Source: Escarpia spicata (lineage: Eukaryota; Annelida; Polychaeta; Sabellida; Siboglinidae). Taken from it: a stretch of DNA of 64,000 nt. How positions within the stretch are numbered: the first letter of the stretch is position 1; every line of letters begins with the position of its first letter. Both the position numbers and the translations under genes were made by a program. Of the stretch, positions 46,401-58,646 are shown one piece after another. Where the stretch lies: the NCBI GenBank assembly GCA_963995525.1, contig OZ023210.1, positions 22,117,913 through 22,181,912 of the forward strand, read 5' to 3'. The notes below the pieces were generated by a model, which made no database searches, was not told the origin of the DNA, and saw nothing but the letters and a program-made list of their open reading frames with translations.

Positions 46401-49400
46401 ATTACGAACATTATGTAATTTACATTAAAAATCGAGGAATAGTCAAGGTAGGTTTAACAGAATTAACATGATTAGTGAAAAATGCTGATTTCCTTGTTAC
46501 CTGCCAATTCTTAAAGACTTCTTATCAACATCACTGTTTGTGGCTGCTTGGGCAGTCTCTGCTTGAAAACAAAAACAATGGGTTGTTGTCATTGTCCACT
46601 TCCTGCTAGATGGCGCTAGTGGCTGTTATTAGATTAGTCATAAACACCTTGGGCACAAGTTCCACAGTTCCTTATCTCTATTGATCTTCTCTCCTGCTAT
46701 CTCATGTAAACTCTGGGATTATCACAAAGATTGATGACTGCATCACACTTTTACTGTTCATGCTATTTCTGGCCATTACCTCAGTATCAGATATATTTTA
46801 AAAAGTAACTTTGTTGTATTGATGTGGGTAGAGTCAGTTTGGGGGATAGCATAATCTTACCTGTTGATTGAGGCAGGTAGACATTAATAATTATATATAA
46901 AATCTAAAGGTGTAAAAATATACAGCCATTTGAGGACACTGTTTGAGATGTAGTCAAGAGTTACAGATGAAACAATATTTGGTTAGAAACTTTTTTGTTC
47001 AGATTGGTTATACATTCACACGAGAGCTTTCCGAGGATGGTTCAACAATCAAATCATGTCAATCCAATGGATGCCACTTTATTTCTTGTTTTATTTGCAG
47101 CCATATCTGTAGTCCTAACCTTAATCAAACATATCCTAATCAAAATCTGGTTTCAATTACAGAATTACCAACAGTTTTAATTGGAACCCTTCAACTAGGT
47201 TAAATTTTTTTAATATTTTTTTAATTCTTAATTTATCCATGTAATTTATAGACAGTTTTACTGTGGTGTAGTTTGTTGTGTAACGACAATGTGTTGTTGT
47301 GTTCTAGCGATGGCAGAGACGTTTCTTTGTACTATATGACGATGGAGAACTCACCTACTCGGTGGACGAGAACGTGAGTGTTTGACTTTATCTCTTGTGT
47401 TTACATAGCCTGTTGTAGTTAATAGCAAGTGTTTGTGCAACTAAAACTCTCATATAAACAGTTCGTCTTTCCCTCTTACCCCCCCACCGATTGTAAATAT
47501 TATTTTAATTTGTGACAAGTTACTAAGCAATGTCAAAGGCAGTTGTTTATTAACGTACGTCTGGGCTGTGTTGAAAACTCATTGCTGTCTTAGTGGTGTT
47601 CTCCATGGCTTTAATATAAAGCATGTGGTGCTTTGATAAAAAACAACACCAGAAGAACAGTTTTATTCATATTTGGTTAAGCATCTAAGTGGTGTGTAGT
47701 TGGTGAATGTGGATTATGTAATAACAAAGATGTAGGCAGGTTTCTGAAGTTGTTTGCCCTTTCCGCTGTATGCAAGGGCTGCTCGTGCAAAAAGTTAATT
47801 AAAGCTAAGCAGTAGCTATGTCTGGCTTCCTGCATAGCAAATGTGTTGGTCTGTGTCTTGCCCAGGACTCACATCTAATTTCCATCTTGTTGTGTTTTTA
47901 CCTATAAATCAAAGGAGATATATTTTAACATAAAAAATATGCATGTCATATCTCTGGCATGATTTAATACCCAAGTTCTGTCATTTTATGGTTACATTGT
48001 GTGCTGTCAACTCGGTCTCATATTGCTATCTACTGACCTAGTTGAACCTGATCACATGACCAGCCCCGTAACATATATTTAAATAAAACTAGTTCCACAG
48101 ATTGATTGTGGGTCAGATTAATTGTGATACAATTATGAATCTAATCAGATTGGTTCATTCAAAAGGTCAGTTAGATGATAACGTGTATTATAGTACACGT
48201 GAGGGCTGTACATATGTACAGTAATTTACTGTGTGACTCTCATATATGCAGGATCATCTGGATGCTTCTTAGAAATATATTTTCCTTCCATGAATCTGGA
48301 GAGATCTATGTAGTCCAGACTATCGTAAACATCAACTTCAAAGGGATTTTTGTATCTTCTGAATCAGCACATGTGTGCATCTCACTGTCTCCTTCTCAGG
48401 CCTTGTGTCGTATGTCATAAAAACGATGCAAAGGAGACCTTAACAAATACATCATTTCCTTGTAGACAACTAATGGTGTACTGCAGTGCTTGTTTAGTGA
48501 GTTTGTGGGCAGCTGGAATGACCTGACAAACATCAGTGTAAACTTCATCAAGTACATCTGTGCTGCTGGTCATGTAGTGTGTCCAGCTGCAGCCATGTGT
48601 GTGACTGCAGCCATGCGTGTCCAGAATCTGACCACAGTGTCCTTGCAGCAAGCTGTGACATGTATATGTCCACTGATTACATCTGAAGACTGGTGACTGG
48701 CAATTATCCAGCTATCAAAACATAAAAGACTTGTTTGTAAACGTTTCCATAGGCTGCCAGTGAGCCCGACTTCTCTGTCAAGGATCTGTATTAGGGATGT
48801 TTCTGCTTGCCGGTAACGCAGTTGGCCGTTTAGCAGTTCGCTGCTGGGTATGATAAGCGCAGTGGTATGAGGTAACAGACAAGCTTTTTCATTTACTTTT
48901 GTGTCTTCTATTTGACTGCGTTAATGACGCAGTTGACCCTGGCACGCCACCGTTGCAGTACAATAAGCGCACAGATGACTGTTGCAAAACACATCAGACA
49001 TTTTCTTGTGTCTGTGCAATAGAACATATCTAAAATCTAAAGACTCATGTTACAACACCCGTTATTATTGGGATAAAAACGCAAATGGAAAAGGAAGTTG
49101 TTTCAAGGAAGAAAGCAGATCTAAAATATACCAGCAGATAGCCAAATGTTTCTCTGTTGTCAAAAGATTTACTACTAGCCAACTTTAGTGTGTGCATGAC
49201 ACTTGTATTACCAAATCATGGACATCATGTAGGTAATAAAATAAGTAAGATTTAGATGAAAATAGCACACACTGGGCCAAGTTTGAAGTAGAACAAACTT
49301 ATTTAAAAGATATCCACAAATATAAATTTTATTCCAGGAAGACATAAACATTGGAAAAATAATCAAGAGTTACAGATGAAACAATATTTTGTTATGTTTT

Positions 49401-49438
49401 GATTTTTCTGTGACTTATAAATTGTTTTTGGATGATGA

Positions 49439-49472
<34 letters not shown>

Positions 49473-52400
49473 GCAGGTCTGTGGGATATCATGGAATTAC
49501 ATAAGACGAACAGGACATATGGATCCTGCCAGGAAAGACATCTAGGGTAGCAGGAAGGGATCAAGGGTAGCAGGAAGGGAGCTAAGGTTTCAGGAAGGAA
49601 GCTAAGGTATCAGGAAGAGAAGTAGAGTATCTGGAAGAGCGCTAGGGTAGCAGGAAGGGCGTACAGATTCCACCCGAGGCAAAGTGTGCAGGGATAGATG
49701 ATAGCGTTATAGTGTTTTTGTTAGTGCTGCTGTCGCCAGAGCCTTACCTGTCTGTGTGGCCTGTCAGCAATGGATCTGTCATTCCCCACACTCTTATCTA
49801 AGCAATGTTTAATTGGTGTTGTTGATGCTGGGTGCAGTTGTAATGTCTTCTGACAGTGGCTACTGGACCCTACTGAGAACTGTCACCTCTGTCTACAGCA
49901 TTTGTCAAAGTTGTTCTGTTTAATAAAAGCATCTAGGTCTCAGTGTTTGCAGCTATGATACACCAGTAGTTGGGGTGCCTTTGTCTTGTTTCTTGTAAGG
50001 AAGTGGAGATCCTTGTAGTGTTTAAGTGCACTCGGTTTATAGCACTTGGTATGTGAAAAAAGTCTTGGGTGTAGTGGAAATCAGCCGAACCACATTCATA
50101 TGTGATGCCAAATAGCATTGAGAAAAGAAACTAATTTGCAATGGACTTTAAAAACTGTATAACTTTATCTTTATTAAGACTATATTTAGTTCACTACATA
50201 CACTCTGTTTACTGTTTAATAAAATACATTAAGAAATAAAGACAACATTCCTTGTTTTAGCAAATGTATCGAGAGCTGTGGAAACTGATTTTAGTGGGAG
50301 GACCTCCAGGAAAATATGTTGGTGTGGAAAGTAGTGGGAGGAAAGATATATTTTGGGTGGGAACTGTCTGGGGTGGGAAATATTGCATCAGCATCCCACA
50401 AACTCAAGTGTTCTGGCAGAGAATGAGTGGGCAGAGGTATGTTGAATTGTACAGACATGATTTTGAAGGAATACAGTAGCACACTGTTGTATTCAATTCA
50501 GAATCTGGTTTAGATTACTCGTATTGCCGATTGTACCCAATTGCGTGACTTGTCAACACAGTCAAGGGCAGTTTCTGGTGTCGCTGAGAGCTTCCATGAG
50601 TTTACTTTGGATGACTCAAAACTGAAATGTCATCACCCCTGACTTCTGTGCAGTCAACAAGGGGACAGACCACTATATTTTCTTTGGACACAAATCTGAT
50701 AATAAAAAAAAAAATTCTATGCTCTACTTATATTTTGAATTTTCTGAAAATCAAATATTGTTAGTAACATTTTGAAATGTGCAATTATTACCAGCCGGAA
50801 TGTTTTCTTCTGATATGTGACCACAATCCACAATCAACTTGTTGATTATTCTGTGGGAGGTGGGGATTGACAAGAAAAGTGACACAAAATTGCAGAAAGG
50901 GTGCCATCTCAAAATCACTAGACTATTAGCACTTCATTCAGTACTCTACCATGAATGCTGAAATTGCATGTCATGTTATATGGCCATCTAAACCGTGAGC
51001 AGTGAGCTGGATTAAAATGGAAGTGGAGATAGATTGTCTCAACCAGCCAGGTTTATGGTCATCATTTGTGTTTAGGAGGAGATAGAACTGGTGTGGAAGG
51101 GTGGTTTGGCAATGGATAACAACAATCTTTATAATAAAGAGGTATTTGATGACACAGTGTGTAGTAGCGGGGAGGTGTTAGAGCTGGTGTGGACATCTAC
51201 CAGTACAGTATTTGATGACAGTGTGTAGTACTGGGGAGGTGTTAGAGCTGGTGTGGACATCTACCAGTACAGTATTTGATGACACAGTGTGTAGTAGCGG
51301 GGAGGTGTTAGAGCTGGTGTGGACATCTACCAGTACAGTATTTGATGACACAGTGTGTAGTAGTGGGGAGGTGTTAGAGCTGGCGTGGACATCTACCAGT
51401 ACAGTATTTGATGACACAGTGTGTAGTACTGGGGAGGTGTTAGAGCTGGCGTGGACATCTACCAGTACAGTATTTGATGACACAGTGTGTAGTACTGGGG
51501 AGGTGTTAGAGCTGGTGTGGACATCTACCAGTACAGTATTTGATGACACAGTGTGTAGTAGTGGGGAGGTGTTAGAGCTGGTGTGGACATCTACCAGTAC
51601 AGTATTTGATGACACAGTGTGTAGTACTGGGGAGGTGTTAGAGCTGGTGTGGACATCTACCAGTACAGTATTTGATGACACAGTGTGTAGTAGTGGGGAG
51701 GTGTTAGAGCTGGCGTGGACATCTACCAGTACAGTATTTGATGACACAGTGTGTAGTAGTGGGGAGGGGTTAGAGCTGGTGTGGACATCTACCAGTACAG
51801 TATTTGATGACACAGTGTGTAGTAGTGGGGAGGTGTTAGAGCTGGCGTGGACATCTACCAGTACAGTATTTGATGACACAGTGTGTAGTACTGGGGAGGT
51901 GTTAGAGCTGGTGTGGACATCTACCAGTACAGTATTTGATGACACAGTGTGTAGTAGTGGGGAGGTGTTAGAGCTGGCGTGGACATCTACCAGTACAGTA
52001 TTTGATGACACAGTGTGTAGTAGTGGGGAGGGGTTAGAGCTGGTGTGGACATCTACCAGTACAGTATTTGATGACACAGTGTGTAGTAGTGGGGAGGTGT
52101 TAGAGCTGGTGTGGACATCTACCAGTACAGTATTTGATGACACAGTGTGTAGTACTGGGGAGGTGTTAGAGCTGGTGTGGACATCTACCAGTACAGTATT
52201 TGATGACACAGTGTGTAGTAGTGGGGAGGTGTTAGAGCTGGCGTGGACATCTACCAGTACAGTATTTGATGACACAGTGTGTAGTAGTGGGGAGGGGTTA
52301 GAGCTGGTGTGGACATCTACCAGTACAGTATTTGATGACACAGTGTGTAGTAGTGGGGAGGGGTTAGAGCTGGTGTGGACATCTACCAGTACAGTATTTG

Positions 52401-55400
52401 ATGACACAGTGTGTAGTAGTGGGGAGGGGCTAGAGCTGGTGTGGACATCTACCAGTACAGTATTTGATGACACAGTGTGTAGTAGTGGGGAGGGGTTAGA
52501 GCTGGCTTGGACATCTACCAGTACAGTATTTGATGACACAGTGTGTAGTAGCGGGGAGGGGTTAGAGCTGGTGTGGACATCTACCAGTACAGTATTTGAT
52601 GACACAGTGTGTAGTAGTGGGGAGGGGTTAGAGCTGGCGTGGACATCTACCAGTACAGTATTTGATGACACAGTGTGTAGTAGTGGGGAGGGGTTAGAGC
52701 TGGCGTGGACATCTACCAGTACAGTATTTGATGACACAGTGTGTAGTAGTGGGGAGGGGTTAGAGCTGGCGTGGACATCTACCAGTACAGTATTTGATGA
52801 CACAGTGTGTAGTAGCGGGGAGGCGTTAGAGCTGGCGTGGACATCTACCAGTACAGTATTTGATGACACAGTGTGTAGTAGTGGGGAGGCGTTAGAGCTG
52901 GCGTGGATATCTACCAGTACAGTATTTGATAACACAGTGTGTAGTAGCGGGGAGGGGTTAGAGCTGGCGTGGACATCTACCAGTACAGTATTTGATGACA
53001 CAGTTTGTAGTAGTGGGGAGGCGTTAGAGCTGGCGTGGACATATACCAGTACAGTATTTGATGACACAGTGTGTAGTAGTGGGGAGGCGTTAGAGCTGGC
53101 GTGGACATCTACCAGTACAGTATTTGATGGCACAGTGTGTAATAGTGGGGAGGGGTTAGAGCTGGCGTGGACTTTTGAGGGAGACCGCAAGGGGAATAGA
53201 TACATAGATTGAATGAGGGGGACACCAAGTCTTGAAACAGAAGAAATATGGGATCTTCAGAAACAAGGTTCCAGTAATAATTGTGCACCAGAGGACACCA
53301 AAGAGAGTGTGTTAGTGATGAATAAGTGAATTAATGGGAGCTAGCAGGGACTAGGCCAAGGAACCCTTCTCTCCACATGGTTGGCTCCAGCCAGATGTGA
53401 TTCTCCACACTGCAACTTGTGATAATTGAATTAGCAGATACAAGGCCCACTACCCTTGAGCACAGAGCCCAGCTGTTGGTGACCACAGACAGGTATGTCA
53501 GGCAGTTTGCCATGGTGGCTATGTCATGTCACTCTCGTAGCCCGTGACATGTACATAAATCCACTATAAATGTTAATACGGGCACAGCACCACAAGTGTC
53601 ATCGTGCAAATATGACCATGTCTATGTTCAAAATACAATTCTACAGGTAGCAAGCAAATGCCCCGAAATAACTGGCACTACATTTGTATGTCATGTCAAA
53701 TAGTAACCTGTCCTCAACTGAGTAAAGTAGTGGTTCTGTCAGTTTCACTGATATGAAAACCGTGTGTGACTTGTTTTTATTATCAGTTGACAAGCAGTTT
53801 TAATTGTCTCCATTACAGGATACTAAGTGACCAGACAACCTGTATCTCCTTAAATCTGTCATCATTGTCAACAAGCTTGGTCCAGTTTGGTAAACTTTGG
53901 ACATGTGAACTACTGACAGACTCAGAAGGACTTCCTTAGCACAATGCATTGTCTAGACGGAGAGATCTGGAGCTAAGCTCTGTGTATCACTTACAATAAG
54001 TGGACCCTAAAAGGTAGATTTAGGTCAGCTGGTTAGGACAGTGTGACATTGACCAGCTGCCCAGTGCTGGGCCCAGTGCTGCACCTACTGGCTGACATAA
54101 GGACTAAAGGCCCTGCTACTTGGAGCTCAGTGCTCCAGGAGAGCTCCAGGAATGGCTGTCTGGGTATAGGAGTAATGCGCTTGCTGGTTTTTTCTGTTCC
54201 AACTAAGTAAACAAGTTTGTGTATTTTGAGTAATGCATTTAATTGGAATAAATGGTACAATAAAGGAAGTGGAAAAAATAGGGATATGGGAGACAAGGAG
54301 ATAGGAGGGCAAAAAGAGGGAGAGGGAAGGAGGGTGGGTTAAAGGATGGAGGAGAGAGGGGGAGGGGACAGGGGCAGAATGTTGCAGACATTTTTTATTT
54401 GACTAACATGGAAAGGGGCATGGAGAGGGGGTGGTGATAGGAGGGAGGGGGAGGCTGAGAAGAAAGTTGTAGATCCTACAGCATGAACCGGGAGCTGTGT
54501 GTGCCTAGAACCCTCTTGATGCTCCTGGCTTACACAAAGTAGTTGTTGTGGGAGCCCACACATTGTCTGCCTGTGGAGGTGACATACATGCCCAGGAGAG
54601 AGTAGCAGTTTGGGTGATTGACAGTGGCTGCTTCTACCTCTAGTTCACCTACACTCCAGATCTCTGTCTACACAGATCTCTGTCTACACCGATCTGTCTA
54701 TTCTGATATCTGCCTGTGGCTAAGATCGATGTACAGGTTAGATATATATGCATACAGTTCAGATCTCTATCTGCTTTTAAAGACTCTGCCTGTAGTTCAG
54801 ATATATGTCTCCAGTGAAGATCAACCAAAATTCTGGTCTCTGCTGACAATTCATCTACCAGCTTGCAGTTCACAAACAGTTCAGATATCTGCCTGTAGTT
54901 CAGACATCTGCCTGTAGGTCAGATATCTGCCAGCCCTATAGTTCAGTTCAACAACAGTTCAGACATATGCCTGTGGTTCAGATATCCACCTACAGTTCAA
55001 CAACAGTTCAGGTATCTGCCAATAGTTGAGCTCCCTGCCTACAGTTCAGTTCAGATCTGTGCCAGCAGTAACAGAACAGTGCCTGCAGTTCTTTGAAACA
55101 TTACAGACAGCTGAATATCTAGTTGCAACAAGCCTTTGGAGGCACAGGGTTTGTTTAGTTCTAGACAATTGCCACTTATAGTAGCAGTAGGTATTTTTGC
55201 TTGTGTTCCACCAGTCCTTGCAGCAATTAGCCTCCCCACCCTTTGCACTGGTGTGATGATGCAGCTGGCAGCCTCCCTTTGTGAGTGTGGTCTACAGAGG
55301 TAGGAACAGCATCACTGGGAGTGTTGGCTGCAGGAGCCAAGTGTGTGAGGGGATTGATAGATTCTACACTGGCTCAAGGCAACAGGAGTCACAGATGTTG

Positions 55401-58400
55401 CTACTGGTGCCCCCAGCAGCAATATTGCAGGCCCCTGCCAGCTGGCAGGGGCTCCACAGAGATAAGGCCCAGACCCCAACCAGGCAGCCTTTCACCTTTG
55501 TCTTGGCCAGATTATGAGTATTGTGGGTAGACAAATATTGTGTAGTGAAGCATGAACACAGGATGTGGGTCAACTGTGTGTGGGATCAGCCTTCATGCAG
55601 TGTTTGCTGGCATTGTTGCGCTTCTCAATGGAAGATTTTTGCAAGACGGTTGTGCATAGTAGCGCAATCAGACAGGCATTGGTGTAGGCAGTCTTCTGTT
55701 TGTTGTGTGGTTTATCCGGTGCATGATCAGTGATGATACCTGCTCTTGTTTTTGAACCACAGTGTCTGTCGTCAATGACGTGTGTCATGGGCACAATACG
55801 ATATGCCGCTTGGCTCACTAGTAATGCCAATATTGCCCCAGCACTCTATCTCTATGGTGTTAATGAAGTTCAATGTGTCACGGGGTGTGTCGTACTTGTT
55901 TTCATTAAACAGCCATCTGCTAGAGAATACTGCAGGGTAAACACTGGCATGCGCCAGACGTACACCTGTAACTGTTTATATCGATAGTTTTACTGTAATA
56001 AACGCAGTTGTACTGTGGAGATTTTATTTGTGTTTTTGATCTAGTACACAATTAAGTAAAAAAGTGAACACAAACAGTTGGTCAATCAACATGTGGTCTG
56101 CCACAAAGTGACCCTTTGGTGAGAGATTAGGGAGAGACAGGGTAGACCTGCTGGCACCAGTACAGCTGGGGTGGCTGCCAGACTCCTAGTACCCTGGCTA
56201 CACTATCACACTCCTGGCACCCTATACCACATATGCAGCAATCACTAACTGGAGTCAGATCACCATTTATTTTTACCCAGCACACCACATTTTTAGTCAT
56301 TCTAAAGCAATTCAGATTTTATCACAAAGTTGTTGCATGTCATCCCACTCACGTGCTGTAGAGTTTTCCTACAATTTATTTTGATATAATAATTAATAAT
56401 GCTACAAAACGCAGAAATATTCTGTGTACATATGCAAAGAAATGTACACCTTTGAACAAAGTAGATGTTGTTGTCCACACATTTTCCTGTGGAGTATTAT
56501 TTCTGTCAGGATGCAAAGATCTTAAAAGAAGGTGTCATGTAAAAATCACTTTACCATTATTAAAATCTTGTTTTTTGTAAGACATGAATGTGGAAATGAA
56601 ATAATGATCTGTCCCCCAAGAGTTTACTTACATGCTACTTGTATACAGTGACATGTGTCAGGGAGAACATGAAGCACATTCCTACTTGAAACTTGCCCAG
56701 TGATATTACTTACTTAGATTTTCCTTGAAACCAACCTGGCATGTTTAGTAAATAACAGGATCATGTGTGCACACACTTACTCTTTACGCTGTATTAGTGT
56801 ATACTGTTGTAAACACCTCCGTTGTGACATGCGACAGTCAGAACCCACTCTTCATCCAATACAGCATGGCTTTGTTACAATTGTAACCTGTTACAATATC
56901 AGTTGTAATTGTTTGTGTATGAACAAATCATAATTATCCAAAGTACAGTGATAATGCCAGTAAAAAATGAATAAATCACTGGCTGTTATACTTAATGTTA
57001 AAATATGTACTGTAATCACAATTTTTATTATGTTCGAAACAAGTGTAATACCAAATTGCAGGAAGACAATTAGTTTAATGTAAATTTACCCTGTAACTGT
57101 AGTAATGCACGCAGCACTCCCTCTAATATTTTACTAAACAAACATTTGTGGTTATCTGTGCAATGACTGACCACATACTAACTGAATCTGCATTAACGTT
57201 AAGTCTGACTAAATATTGATATGTAGGAATGGTAATTGAATTCTATTACTGTAGTCAAGATTAATTTTTTTTTAAATAATAGTATTCATAGTATAATTTA
57301 TACTTTTAAGTACATAATCAACTGTTATTGTATGACTGAACAAAGTCATTAGAAAAATAAATGTATACTAACAATAATTTGATCACAAAAAGACCAATCA
57401 AATTAGGTGGACTTATCTATAAGTAAACTCTTAGGAGCCACAGACTATTTGGAATTCCTCATTCCTCTCTGTATGTTTTCTTTATTACGGTTCTGTTGAT
57501 TTTATTTAGTGTGTGACCATTGTGATTAGAGTGAAATATCTGCTGGGTAAACATGTTTACAGTTATGCCTGTGAGGAGCATCAACTTAAAACAATTGCTT
57601 GAAAAAGTTCCACCTGTCTGTGAGAATGATTGATGGGGTGACCAGTTGATGGGGTGGTTATGTTTTTCGGTTCCTTGAAGATGAGATGCATTTGATGTGG
57701 AAGTTATCTTGCATTTATCATCAGTTATAGGTGGTGAAGATTCGAACAGGTCATCTTAAAATAAATATTCTGATGCGTTCTGTGTGTGGGATGTCTGGTC
57801 TTGCAAATTGTCAATGAGTCTTATCATCAGTGTGAGTAACTGATGGCATGTCATGTTGTCTGTTAGGGAGGGGTTATCAAGGTAGTGTGTTGCCCTGATA
57901 GTATGCAGTGGGGGAGTGGTGGAGGAATGGGGGATCTAATGGTGTATCATGTGGGGTGACTGGGGAGGGAGATAAAGAGGATACCAGATTAAAGACAGAT
58001 TGATGGAGAGAGGGATAGTGAGAGAGAAAGAAGAGGGTGGGACCAGAGGAAGGATAAATGGAAAGGGGAGAATGAGAAGCAGAGAGAGCAGACGAGAGGG
58101 GGAGTGAGTGAAAGATGGGAGGGGAAAGAGAGATGGATAATGAATCATGAATCACTGCCCATTTGGTCAACACTGATAGTTTGTTTTCACCAGAAATATT
58201 TCCTCATGTGGGGTGCACCAGCCTTTGAAACACATAATGTTCAAGTTCCCAGTGTAGTGAATTTATGCGGGCAACATTGTGGCAATGTTGTGACAGTGTA
58301 ATGACAGTCTAACGACATTATGATGACAATATTATTATGACAGTATGGTGACAACATTGTGACAGTGGCAGACAGTATAATGACATTATGTTGAATCATG

Positions 58401-58646
58401 GCGACACTGCAGCTTAACAACTGTAGATCAGTGGAGAAATTAAACATAATGTTGTGTGCAATACAGAGTGACAACACCATGTTTGTGTGTGCAGGTGAAC
58501 ACCATACCCCAGGGTGTGATCGACATGAACCAGTGCACAGACATAGTAGATGCGGAGGAGATCACCGGTCACCAGCTCTCCATCGCCGTCATCATTGCGG
58601 AGCGCTCCACCTACATCAAGGGCACCACCAAGGATGAAACCACCAG
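31265..58646 (+). CDS. MPRIP: MPRIP/outspread-like gene, exons 1-4 (5' part)
   Basis: Spliced exons 31265-31393, 34496-34579, 47308-47373 and 58495-58646 give 143 codons plus two bases, all in phase. Order of parts: N-terminal motif [18 protein letters not shown]; then a PH domain with [32 protein letters not shown] and [16 protein letters not shown]. Human MPRIP has the same layout ([52 protein letters not shown]). MPRIP binds F-actin through its N-terminal region and RhoA and the myosin-phosphatase targeting subunit through later regions, linking phosphatase to stress fibres. The rest of the gene lies beyond the right edge. The expected next exon starts with WYDVLVMYP, which is present only as a tandem array in this window. 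Confidence 0.92.
31554..31595. repeat. perfect 19-bp inverted repeat, MPRIP intron 1
   Basis: TCGATTGTGTATGTTGTCA, loop ACAA, then its exact reverse complement. Outer flanks GAACATGACATGATT (31527-31541) and AATAATCATGTTC (31606-31618) are also partly complementary, so a longer imperfect hairpin of about 90 nt is possible. Confidence 0.95.
32200..32475 (-). mobile_element. tRNA-derived SINE, family 2
   Basis: On the minus strand the head reads GCGCGCGATAGTGTAGTGGT, then TTAGCACATCCGCCTGACAT, with B-box-like GAGTTCAATACCC. A non-tRNA body follows (CGGAGATCACATTAATGTCG, CAATTTGGGACGTAAAAGAA). Unrelated to SINE family 1. In MPRIP intron 1. Confidence 0.75.
32480..34495. other. MPRIP intron 1, right part, nothing recognised
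   Basis: AT-rich, no exon or clear repeat. The open frame at 34125-34376 ([15 protein letters not shown]...) has no recognisable family motif and overlaps no other signal. Confidence 0.5.
34496..34579 (+). CDS. MPRIP: MPRIP exon 2, PH domain start
   Basis: 28 codons, phase 0/0: [20 protein letters not shown] then TNPMDRSR, acceptor TTTTGCAG, donor GTAAGT. First PH-domain beta strands. Confidence 0.95.
37730..37950 (-). mobile_element. retroelement 3'-end relic
   Basis: Contains ATACTTTATTGTCCCTTGTG followed by AGGGAAATTCATGTGGAG, a motif often seen at LINE 3' ends, then A-rich sequence with AAATAAGTTAAATAAGTTA short repeats. No coding part remains. Confidence 0.4.
38338..38390 (+). repeat. 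(TG)n microsatellite
   Basis: About 24 uninterrupted TG dinucleotides in MPRIP intron 2. Confidence 0.95.
40412..40468. repeat. (AT)n microsatellite
   Basis: Alternating AT tract with GTATAT and CATATA interruptions, able to form cruciforms. MPRIP intron 2. Confidence 0.9.
44959..44979 (+). repeat. poly-C tract
   Basis: About 18 consecutive cytosines, an exceptional run in AT-rich DNA and a likely site of sequencing length error. Confidence 0.9.
47308..47373 (+). CDS. MPRIP: MPRIP exon 3, PH domain core
   Basis: 22 codons, phase 0/0: [20 protein letters not shown] then EN, acceptor GTTCTAG, donor GTGAGT. The WQRRFFVLY block is the PH-domain hallmark. Confidence 0.96.
49432..49473 (+). repeat. 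(GAT)n(GGT)n microsatellite
   Basis: About nine GAT triplets followed by about five GGT triplets, in MPRIP intron 3. Confidence 0.9.
49540..49659 (+). repeat. 20-bp minisatellite x6
   Basis: Six units of ATCTAGGGTAGCAGGAAGGG with one to five changes each, in MPRIP intron 3. Confidence 0.92.
51142..53172. repeat. 66-bp minisatellite, about 31 copies
   Basis: Unit begins GTATTTGATGACACAGTGTG, continues TAGTAGTGGGGAGGTGTTAG and ends CATCTACCAGTACA. Since 66 is a multiple of 3 and the unit lacks stops in one frame per strand, both strands carry open frames of more than 660 codons ([20 protein letters not shown] plus; [20 protein letters not shown] minus). These are repeat artefacts, not genes. 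A 2-bp deletion in the second unit shifts the frame. Unit variants change along the array: GAGGTG at left, GAGGGG in the middle, GAGGCG at right. Confidence 0.97.
54650..55060 (+). repeat. degenerate ~18-bp repeat GTTCAGATATCTGCCTGTA
   Basis: More than a dozen imperfect copies of TTCAGATATCTGCCTGTAG-like units, including ATCTCTGTCTACACAG variants. MPRIP intron 3. Confidence 0.7.
58262..58400 (+). repeat. degenerate GACATTATGATGACA repeat
   Basis: Imperfect 15-20 bp units (GACAGTGTAATGACA, GACATTATGATGACA, GACAGTATGGTGACA) ending about 95 bp before the MPRIP exon 4 acceptor. Confidence 0.65.
58495..58646 (+). CDS. MPRIP: MPRIP exon 4, PH domain
   Basis: 50 codons plus [22 protein letters not shown] to [11 protein letters not shown], acceptor GTGTGCAG, donor GTAACC. 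Aligns with TTLPQGTINMNQCTDVVDGE..FIRAETKE. The phase 2 end needs an exon beginning G-TGG, exactly as in the array at 63441-64000. Confidence 0.95.

Larger units (their letters stand above)
34580..47307. other. MPRIP intron 2 (12.7 kb)
   Basis: No conserved exon was seen on either strand. Contents: (CA)n near 35748-35763, (AT)n near 36090-36122, an inverted copy of the 29768 dispersed tail at about 36840-36950, a LINE-tail-like block at 37730-37950, (TG)n at 38338-38390, (AT)n at 40412-40468, a poly-C run at 44959-44979 and (AG)n at about 45701-45722. Confidence 0.6.
47374..58494. other. MPRIP intron 3 (11.1 kb)
   Basis: No exon seen. Contains (GAT)n(GGT)n at 49432-49473, a 20-bp array at 49540-49659, the 66-bp array at 51142-53172, purine-rich GGGAGG tracts at 54300-54460 and 57900-58130, a GTTCAGATATCTGCC array at 54650-55060 and a GACA-rich array at 58262-58400. 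Confidence 0.6.

Noticed and set aside
51178..53212. Two overlapping open frames of more than 660 codons (one per strand) as giant repeat proteins
   Set aside because: Both arise from a stop-free 66-bp unit. They lie inside MPRIP intron 3, have no start context, signal or domain, and mirror each other.
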